NCBI GenBank assembly: GCA_012522275.1
Contig: JAAYKU010000147.1
Span: 1 to 40,691, forward strand
Direction of reading: 5' to 3'
Source: Smithella sp.
Lineage (GTDB): Bacteria > Desulfobacterota > Syntrophia > Syntrophales > Smithellaceae
DNA length: 40,691 nucleotides
Of the stretch, positions 32,256 to 40,691 are shown piece after piece. The stretch's first letter is position 1, and each line of letters opens with the position of its first letter. Under the pieces are notes generated by a model that saw nothing but the letters and a program-made list of their open reading frames with translations, did not search any database and was not told the origin of the DNA. A program made the translations under genes and the position numbers.

Positions 32256-33917
32256 ATGCCGCAGGCCGATGTGCAGGATGAAAGGACCAGACGAAGACTC
32301 AAACTGCTGATTGTCATCAGGATGATCATACTGTCCGCGCTGCTGGCGTTCACTTTTTTCCTGGACACGTTAAAGCAGGTTTTTTCCGTCCCGGCAGGTG
32401 CTTTGTATCTGACTTATGCTGTAATTGCCGTCATGTATTTTCTGTCGGCAGGCTACACACTGCTTTTAAGAAAAGTAAAGTACCATCAACTGAATGTATA
32501 CACACAGGTAGTGATCGACATCGCGCTTGTGTCCTTCCTGGTTTATCTGACCGGCAGCTTCTCAAGCAATTCTTCGCTTTTGTACACTTTGGTGATTATC
32601 TATTCCGCTATTTTTCTCGGCAGAAGGGGAACATTAGTCGTTGCGTCTTTATCGAGCATCTCTTACATTCTGATTCTGGAGCTTGAATACTTCAATGTCG
32701 CCCCTGGTTTTTATATTATGGGACGTGATTATGTGCTCAAGGCAGGTGACGTTGCGTTGAGGATCGTTGTTCACGTCCTTTCATTTTATATCGTCGCCTT
32801 TCTCGCCAGTTTTGTCGTCGAACAGGAGAAAAAAACAAGGTCGCTTCTGGCGGAGCGGGAATCAGCCTTCGATCAGCTCGACGTTCTTTTCCGCAGCATC
32901 ATCGAGTCGGTCGAGACAGGTATCATGACAACGAATCTGCAGGGGCGTATCAAGACTTTCAACAAGGCGGCCCAAAACATCACCGGCGTGCAGTTTGGTG
33001 ATATTGAAAACCGCCCGATCAGCGATGTTTTCCCCGAATTCGGGATGTTTTTCGACAAGGAAGTTGACACGGGGCGAAGCAGAAAGGAAGTTAAAATAGC
33101 GATTGGGGAGGGGGCACAGGTTCCCCTGGGGTGCTCGGTTTCTTCCCTGAAGGACGGCCGCGGCCGCCATATAGGCTTTATCCTTATCTTCCAGGACCTT
33201 ACCGAAATCAAGCACATGGAAGAAAGTCTCGAAAAAAGCAGAAAGCTTGCCCTGATCGGTGAGATGGCCGCGGGCCTCGCGCATGAAATGAGAAATCCGC
33301 TCGCCTCCATTACCGGCTCCATCGAGCTGCTGTCGCAGGGAACCGGACTCGAGGAGACAGACAGGCGACTGATGCAGATTATCATGCGCAGCAAAAACCG
33401 CCTCGAAAATTTTGTGCGTGATTTTCTGATGCTCGCCCGCCCGATACCGGCATCCAGACAAGTAATCGATATCGTTGATGTTGTCGAGGAAGTCGTGGAA
33501 AATATCAGAATGTCGGGCGACTGGAAAGAGGGGGTGGATCTGAAAAGAAATTATGCGGGACACAATATGATTCAGGCAAACACAGAACAGATACGTCAGG
33601 TCATTCAAAATTTGATGACCAATGCCCTGCAGGCCGTCGGCGACAGTGGAAATATATGGATCGCAATCAGCCCCGGGAAACTGGAAGATAGCAAAAATTA
33701 CATAATGATAAAAATCAGTGACGATGGATGCGGCATTGAAGAAAAAGATATGAATAATATTCTTGATCCGTTTTACACCAATAAGGAAAAGGGAACGGGC
33801 CTGGGGCTGGCCATCGTCAGCCGTATCGTTGACGGTTACGGCGGCAGGCTGAAGATCGCCAGCCGCCCCGGTGAGGGTACACACGCGATGGTCTGGCTCC
33901 CGTCTGAACAGAAGTGA
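32256..33917 (+). CDS. pilS: PilS-type membrane sensor histidine kinase
   Basis: The 553-residue kinase has about six N-terminal transmembrane helices (first about 15-37), a PAS domain (about 210-325), a HisKA domain with H343 in LAHEMRNPLASITGS, and an HATPase domain with N-box QNLMTNALQAV, SDDGCGI and GTGLGLAIVSRIV. This is the PilS/NtrB architecture, and the next gene encodes an NtrC-class partner of PilR type. I prefer the ATG at 32256, with GGGA six bases upstream and first helix spacing typical of the family. A GTG at 32196 (573 residues) is possible. In relatives the pair controls sigma54-dependent type IV pilin genes; pilin genes are not in this window, so the name is by similarity. 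Confidence 0.82.
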   Translation: MPQADVQDERTRRRLKLLIVIRMIILSALLAFTFFLDTLKQVFSVPAGALYLTYAVIAVMYFLSAGYTLLLRKVKYHQLNVYTQVVIDIALVSFLVYLTGSFSSNSSLLYTLVIIYSAIFLGRRGTLVVASLSSISYILILELEYFNVAPGFYIMGRDYVLKAGDVALRIVVHVLSFYIVAFLASFVVEQEKKTRSLLAERESAFDQLDVLFRSIIESVETGIMTTNLQGRIKTFNKAAQNITGVQFGDIENRPISDVFPEFGMFFDKEVDTGRSRKEVKIAIGEGAQVPLGCSVSSLKDGRGRHIGFILIFQDLTEIKHMEESLEKSRKLALIGEMAAGLAHEMRNPLASITGSIELLSQGTGLEETDRRLMQIIMRSKNRLENFVRDFLMLARPIPASRQVIDIVDVVEEVVENIRMSGDWKEGVDLKRNYAGHNMIQANTEQIRQVIQNLMTNALQAVGDSGNIWIAISPGKLEDSKNYIMIKISDDGCGIEEKDMNNILDPFYTNKEKGTGLGLAIVSRIVDGYGGRLKIASRPGEGTHAMVWLPSEQK

Positions 33918-33939
33918 TTTATCTTGTAAGGAGCGTTGT

Positions 33940-35307
33940 ATGGCGAAAATTCTGGTACTCGATGATGATCAGGAAATGAGAGAATTTCTGGGCATCATGC
34001 TGACCAAGGAGGGCTATGAGGTCACGGTGGCGGACCGGCCGGAAAAAGCGATCAGTCTGTGTCGTAAAACAGCGTACGATCTGGTCATCACGGACCTGAG
34101 AATGCCCAAAATAGACGGTATTGAATTTCTCAAAACAATCAAAGACCACCGCCCCGACACGACAGTAATCCTGATGACCGCCTACGCCTCGGGCGAAACG
34201 GCCGTAAATGCCATGAAAGAGGGAGCTTATGACTATGTGGAAAAAGGCGGCAGCAACGAAGAGCTGATCCGGATTGTCCGTCAGGCCCTGCTCAGAAGAG
34301 GTCTGATGAACTCACAGGAAGCTGCAGACATAAACGTGCAGGAGGAGTCTTTCTGCGGCATGATCGGCGTGAGCAGAGAGATGACCAAAATATTTTCCAC
34401 TATCAAAAAAGTGGCGGATACACCGGCCAATATCCTTATTTTAGGGGAAAGCGGCACGGGCAAGGAACTGGTTGCCCGGGCGATTCATACCAATTCATCA
34501 CGCTCGGCCATGCCTTTTATGGCCATCAACAGCGGTGGAATACCGGAGAATCTGCTCGAGAGCGAGCTTTTCGGTTATATGAAAGGATCGTTTACCGGTG
34601 CTTATGCCGATCGGGCGGGGCTTTTTGAGCTGGCCAGGGGTGGTACGATATTTCTCGATGAAATCGGAGAGTTACCGCCGGTTCTTCAAGTAAAGCTTTT
34701 AAGAGTTGTCCAGGAAAAAACCTTCCGTCGCATCGGTGGCGCGGAGGATATAAAAGTGGATGTACGCATTATTTCCGCCACCAATCAGGATCTGCCTGAA
34801 AAAGTGAAAAAGGGCGAGTTTCGCGAGGACCTTTATTTCCGCCTCAATGTTATTCCCATTTACATGCCGCCACTGAGGGAAAGAAAAGAGGACATCCCCA
34901 TTTTAACCCGCCATTTCATCGAAAAATACGCTCATGAATTCGGCAAGGAGGTCAGAACGATCTCCTCCTACGGCATGGAGCTGCTCATGGGGCACGCCTT
35001 TCCCGGCAATATCAGAGAGTTGGAAAACATCATCGAACGCGGCGTGGCGATGGAAACTTCGAACATCATTTTGCCCGAAAATCTGACCCTGACCACCGGA
35101 GCGGACCGGGAGGAAGTCGAAAAGCCCATTGATCTGGACATTCCGGACGGGGGGATCGACTTGAATGCCGAACTGGAAAAAATTGAAAAGAGGGCCATTG
35201 AAAAGGCGCTGGTGAAAACAAAAGGTTCGAAAACAAAAGCGGCGGAGATGCTGAGTGTTACATTTGACTCACTGCGCTATCGGATTGAAAAGCTGGGCGT
35301 GGAGTGA
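33940..35307 (+). CDS. pilR: PilR-type sigma54-dependent response regulator
   Basis: The 455-residue protein has a receiver domain (D8/D9, phospho-acceptor D52 in ITDLRMP, T80, K102 in EKGGS), an AAA+ sigma54 activation domain with Walker A GESGTGKE (169-176), a GSFTGA loop (216-221) in place of the usual GAFTGA, Walker B GGTIFLDEIGE, and a Fis-type helix-turn-helix ending TFDSLRYRIEKLGVE, which closely resembles PilR. The ATG at 33940 follows AAGGAG, 22 nt after the kinase stop. It should activate sigma54 promoters when phosphorylated. The target genes are outside the window. Confidence 0.88.
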   Translation: MAKILVLDDDQEMREFLGIMLTKEGYEVTVADRPEKAISLCRKTAYDLVITDLRMPKIDGIEFLKTIKDHRPDTTVILMTAYASGETAVNAMKEGAYDYVEKGGSNEELIRIVRQALLRRGLMNSQEAADINVQEESFCGMIGVSREMTKIFSTIKKVADTPANILILGESGTGKELVARAIHTNSSRSAMPFMAINSGGIPENLLESELFGYMKGSFTGAYADRAGLFELARGGTIFLDEIGELPPVLQVKLLRVVQEKTFRRIGGAEDIKVDVRIISATNQDLPEKVKKGEFREDLYFRLNVIPIYMPPLRERKEDIPILTRHFIEKYAHEFGKEVRTISSYGMELLMGHAFPGNIRELENIIERGVAMETSNIILPENLTLTTGADREEVEKPIDLDIPDGGIDLNAELEKIEKRAIEKALVKTKGSKTKAAEMLSVTFDSLRYRIEKLGVE

Positions 35308-35308
35308 A

Positions 35309-35329
35309 CCGCGTGTTTTTCAAACGCGG
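35309..35329. terminator. Possible bidirectional terminator between pilR and the acylphosphatase gene
   Basis: CCGCGT (35309-35314) and ACGCGG (35324-35329) pair around a loop in the 30-nt gap between the two convergent stops. T tracts are short, so efficiency is uncertain. Confidence 0.4.
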
Positions 35330-35337
35330 CCTGCCGG

Positions 35338-37941
<2,604 letters not shown>

Positions 37942-37944
37942 TGC

Positions 37945-37970
37945 AAAAGCCTCCGCGAAGCGGGGAGGGC
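37945..37970 (-). terminator. Probable terminator of the zinc-finger/TPR membrane protein gene
   Basis: On the minus strand CCTCCCCGC/GCGGAGG pairs around a TTC loop with a two-base bulge, then runs into CTTTT. It lies just after the stop codon at 37983 and directly before the -35 of the next promoter. Confidence 0.5.
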
Positions 37971-37982
37971 GTCCGGCAGATG

Positions 37983-39449
37983 TCATAATCTAATTTTTCT
38001 GACATAAGCACGGACAAATTGTGTATTTTCGTGAAAGGGATATTTTTTGAGCAGCCCTTCGATAATTTTTACCGCGCGATCCGCTTTGTCCAGGTGTTCA
38101 TTGAAAATCCTGGCCATCATGAAAAATGCGTCCGGCGTCATCGGGTGGTCGCGGTACAACTCGATAAATTTGTCATAAATTTTCAACGCAGCTATCGGAT
38201 GGCCTCCCTCCAGGAGGGTTTTTCCCGCGGAAAGCAATAAAGCCGGGTCATTGTCGAGCGCGACCGGGTTGATCTTTTCCGCCTTCAGGCAGGCGGCAAC
38301 GAGCCTGTCCTTGCGGCCTGCCCGGTCCATTATTTTGATGTAATGAGGGAGAAAATCCGCCTGGTCCGCGTTGCTCTCCGTTAAGTCAAGAATGTCATAG
38401 TACTGACCGGCAAGCACCGGATCGGTAACCGGCCCTCCGGAGGCTTTGCGGATCTCCATGAGCGCCTCCTGGTAAGCGCCGTTTTCGATCAGGGAGGGAA
38501 TTGCACTTGGCTCACCTCCGGCCATATCCTGAGCAGGCTCCTTTGACGATGACACACTGTTTTGATGGAACACGCTTTCAAAATCGACCTTGTAGCCGGC
38601 TTTTTCCTGGTACTGGAAAAGAAAGTAGCCCAGCAGGTGATACGAGGTGATCAGATAATAGCAGGCAAAAAGAGCGGCAATCAAGTGGCCTGCGGCCAAA
38701 GGCAGCGTGTCCCATATGACGCGGATAAAAGCAGAGGGAATAAGAAGGAAAATGAAAAGAAAGAAACACATTGCCGGATAAGGCCATCCGATGCGCCAGG
38801 CCAGGCGGGAAATTATGTTCGGCAAAAGGGACGCAAAAAAGCTTCCTGTGACCATAAGCATGATGATGATTGCCGGCATTATTAAAAAAAGGACAGCGGC
38901 GCAGATAATTACGGTAAGGGATGTCGGCTGCAGGCCGAAGTATTCGAGAATGACGGGCAGTAATTTGTAGAAAAAAGCGCCGACTGCCAGAAAAAGAACG
39001 ATCTGCTGCAAAGCGAAGTTCGTGATCTTTTGCACAGATTGTCTGTTGATGACAGGCTGCGTGAGTCTGCCGTTGGCCGTGGCGCTCATCACCAGGCTTG
39101 CATAGGCCAAAAGGACGGCAAAACTCAAAAAATGAACCAGCAGGTCCGGCAGCGCCCCGTCCGTGAAGAAAGACTGGACAAGCGCCAGCACGACCGCCAG
39201 TAAGGCGGGCTGAATCTGCAGCGGATAGGCTAAAAAAGAAGGCAGGCGCATCCAGAAAGGCTCAAAGGCCGTCATCAGCGGGAGCTTTTCCAGAAAGATA
39301 TTGCACTCGGAGCAAAGATAGACGTCTCTGGTGTGTCCGAAATATTCATGCTTCCTTACCGCAATGCATGACGGGCATAAATTGGCATGACACTTCGGGC
39401 AGGTGAATACGGCATTGAGACGGGGATGGTTGCTGCAATATACGGGCAT
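37983..39449 (-). CDS. Zinc-finger, multi-helix membrane and TPR-like protein of unknown function
   Basis: The 488-residue protein has three parts. Residues 1-50 form a B-box-like zinc-binding region with C5, H8, C17, C20, C25, C28, H34/H39, C46 and C49. Residues about 75-280 contain five or six hydrophobic helices resembling the YIP1/DUF4013 type of membrane domain. Residues about 315-488 form TPR-like helical repeats (ENGAYQEALMEI, GHPIAALKIYDKFIELY, DKADRAVKIIEGLLKKYP). The ATG at 39449 begins MPVYCSNHP; a longer frame from 39590 adds 47 residues without domain features and would collide with the divergent gene. It is probably an inner-membrane scaffold. Function is unknown. Confidence 0.8.
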   Translation of the reverse strand: MPVYCSNHPRLNAVFTCPKCHANLCPSCIAVRKHEYFGHTRDVYLCSECNIFLEKLPLMTAFEPFWMRLPSFLAYPLQIQPALLAVVLALVQSFFTDGALPDLLVHFLSFAVLLAYASLVMSATANGRLTQPVINRQSVQKITNFALQQIVLFLAVGAFFYKLLPVILEYFGLQPTSLTVIICAAVLFLIMPAIIIMLMVTGSFFASLLPNIISRLAWRIGWPYPAMCFFLFIFLLIPSAFIRVIWDTLPLAAGHLIAALFACYYLITSYHLLGYFLFQYQEKAGYKVDFESVFHQNSVSSSKEPAQDMAGGEPSAIPSLIENGAYQEALMEIRKASGGPVTDPVLAGQYYDILDLTESNADQADFLPHYIKIMDRAGRKDRLVAACLKAEKINPVALDNDPALLLSAGKTLLEGGHPIAALKIYDKFIELYRDHPMTPDAFFMMARIFNEHLDKADRAVKIIEGLLKKYPFHENTQFVRAYVRKIRL

Positions 39450-39595
39450 GATTTCATGTCCTGCCGGGATATTTTCTTTCGTTGCAATATCAGTGATAAT
39501 GGCCGTCCAATACCACTTAAGCCGGAAATATTCCACAATAAATACGCAAATATCGCTTGAGTTTTTTTTGTCTTGCCGATAATGAAACATGAAGA

Positions 39596-40093
39596 ATGAA
39601 AGCGGATAAAAAGCTGAAGATAGGCGTCATCTCCGACACGCATCTTACAGGCCCCGACGGAGTGTTAAAAACTTTCCTTGAAGAACATTTTGCCGATGCG
39701 GACATGATTTTTCACGCGGGCGACCTGGTTGATTTGAAGGTCCTGGAGATGTTCGGGGACAAGGACGTCCGCGCCGTTTACGGCAATATGGACAATGCCC
39801 GGACCAGACGGGAGCTGCCCGAACAGTTACTCATGGAGATCAACGGATTTAAAATCAGTCTGATGCACGGTTGGGGCGCGCCTCAGGGAATTGAAAAAAG
39901 GCTGGTCGAAAAGCTGGGCAGGCCGGATTGTATCGTTTTTGGACATACTCATTATCCGGTAAACAGGGTCATGGAAGGCATCTATTTTTTCAATCCGGGC
40001 TCTGCCGTGGATAAGCGCTTCGCACGTGACACAAGCGTCGGCATCATCGAAATAGGATCAAAAATAGAAGGAAAGATCATCGCGCTGCCCTGA
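39596..40093 (+). CDS. YfcE/MJ0936-type metallophosphoesterase
   Basis: The 165-residue protein is a compact calcineurin-like phosphodiesterase with all metal-site motifs: SDTH (13-16), HAGD (about 40-43), GNMD (about 63-66), MHGW and GHTHYP, and the late FNPGSAV. Relatives such as E. coli YfcE cleave phosphodiesters in vitro with Mn; the natural substrate is not established. The ATG at 39596 follows a short AAGA site. A HIT gene follows after 30 nt and is probably cotranscribed. Confidence 0.92.
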   Translation: MKADKKLKIGVISDTHLTGPDGVLKTFLEEHFADADMIFHAGDLVDLKVLEMFGDKDVRAVYGNMDNARTRRELPEQLLMEINGFKISLMHGWGAPQGIEKRLVEKLGRPDCIVFGHTHYPVNRVMEGIYFFNPGSAVDKRFARDTSVGIIEIGSKIEGKIIALP

Positions 40094-40123
40094 TGAAATC
40101 AGTCGCGTTTTGGTGTTGGAAAT

Positions 40124-40618
40124 ATGGAAACCATGTTTGCGCCGTGGAGAATGGAGTATCTCGTGTGTGAAAGGCAGGAAGGCTGTGTTTTTTGCAAGTG
40201 CTCGACCCGCTGCGACGATTACGTACTGTTCGAGGGAAAGCACTGCTTTATCATTCTCAACCGCTACCCTTATGTCAACGGGCATTTGATGATTATTCCC
40301 GAACGGCATCTGGGAGGCTTCGAAGAGCTGACCGCCTTGGAGCGCACGGAAATTTTCGATTTGCTTGACGTGGCGGTCAAAGTTTTGAAGGAGGCCATGC
40401 AGCCGGACGGCTTCAATGTCGGCATGAATCTGGGCAAGGCGGCCGGCGCCGGGATTGCCGAGCATGTACATATGCATGTGATCCCTCGCTGGGAGGGAGA
40501 CACAAATTTTATGACCGTGGTTGGAAATGTGCGTGTCGTGCCGGAAGATCTGGCCGTGACCGCGGCAAAGCTGATACCTTTGTTTGAGAAATACACCCGG
40601 GGAGGGGAAAAACGATGA
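40124..40618 (+). CDS. HIT-family nucleotide hydrolase/transferase
   Basis: The 164-residue protein has the histidine triad EHVHMHVIPRW (H-x-H-x-H) and the family start FAPWRMEYL, with a CVFC pair as in Ap4A-phosphorylase-like and related HIT proteins, and NRYPYVNGHLMIIP. These enzymes hydrolyse or transfer from dinucleoside polyphosphates or AMP conjugates. An alternative ATG at 40133 is only three codons downstream. The stop overlaps the next gene by four bases (ATGA). The exact substrate class cannot be set here. Confidence 0.92.
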   Translation: METMFAPWRMEYLVCERQEGCVFCKCSTRCDDYVLFEGKHCFIILNRYPYVNGHLMIIPERHLGGFEELTALERTEIFDLLDVAVKVLKEAMQPDGFNVGMNLGKAAGAGIAEHVHMHVIPRWEGDTNFMTVVGNVRVVPEDLAVTAAKLIPLFEKYTRGGEKR

Positions 40619-40691
40619 AAATATTTTATTTGCTTCTTCTGATCATTTTTGCTTTTTTCATTGTAACCTTTTCAAAGTTCAACGATCAGCC
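40615..40691 (+). CDS. Start of a small membrane protein, LapA-like (3' truncated)
   Basis: The ATG at 40615 overlaps the HIT stop and is preceded by GGAGGGG. The visible 25 residues are one hydrophobic helix (KIFYLLLLIIFAFFIVTFSKF) followed by NDQ. This pattern and the position after a HIT gene resemble LapA-domain (DUF1049) proteins of Deltaproteobacteria, but the fragment is too short for certainty. Confidence 0.6.
   Translation, partial: MKIFYLLLLIIFAFFIVTFSKFNDQ

Noticed and set aside
32862-33884. 340-codon open frame antisense to the PilS-like kinase
   Set aside because: The kinase is complete on the other strand; the antisense protein has no domain features.

Overview
The window is a dense stretch of core bacterial chromosome with about 33 genes, short intergenic gaps and no tRNA, rRNA, CRISPR array, insertion sequence or phage gene that I can see. 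It looks like a Gram-negative bacterium of the Deltaproteobacteria/Desulfobacterota type, possibly near the Syntrophales or Geobacter-like lineages. The grounds are the LPS exporter subunits LptF/LptG, the M23 peptidase-secA-argJ order, the rpsB-tsf-pyrH-frr-uppS-cdsA-dxr-rseP-tsaB cluster, a PilS/PilR-type two-component pair, and NTPase, TPR and HIT genes typical of that group. The taxonomic placement is inference from gene order and protein style; nothing in the window proves it.

Layout. 1-3164 (+): the tail of a membrane protein, a small AtpZ/AtpI-like protein, a strong terminator, then panC (pantothenate) behind an attenuator-like leader, and ahcY (SAH hydrolase). 3210-5459 (-): lptF-lptG. 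5460-5859: an AT-rich 400-nt divergent intergenic region. 5860-10672 (+): envelope M23 peptidase, secA, argJ. 10852-18773 (+): the translation/envelope cluster, broken by one intrinsic terminator between frr and uppS. 18770-21235 (-): an ExeA/GspA-like ATPase and a TPR protein. 21445-23097: a Crp/Fnr regulator (-) divergent from an exported glutaminyl cyclotransferase (+). 23176-25796 (+): adk and a short UvrD/Rep-type helicase. 25856-32149 (-): hisS-aspS, ndk and comEC. 32168-35307 (+): a possible leader peptide, then pilS-pilR-like genes. 35338-39449 (-): an unknown zinc-finger/membrane/TPR protein and the overlapping trio unknown-92-aa/ligA/acylphosphatase. 39596-end (+): YfcE-like phosphoesterase, HIT protein and the start of a small membrane protein.

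How it works together. The central cluster couples protein synthesis (S2, EF-Ts, RRF) to UMP supply and to envelope building: undecaprenyl and CDP-DAG lipid carriers, the MEP-pathway enzyme Dxr, and the RseP site-2 protease. SecA, LptFG and the M23 peptidase are further envelope functions. hisS-aspS, tsaB and ahcY serve translation and methyl metabolism. comEC next to pilSR hints at a pilus/DNA-uptake theme.

I found no convincing new multi-gene defence or mobile system. The most unusual items are a possible transcription attenuator before panC, an RseP with three tandem PDZ units, a near-consensus promoter that would make an essentially leaderless mRNA for an unknown gene ahead of ligA, a 22-codon leader ORF with a near-perfect ribosome site before pilS, two GTGA-N6-TCAC palindromes beside a Crp homologue that keeps the matching recognition residues, and the orphan ExeA-like ATPase/TPR operon.
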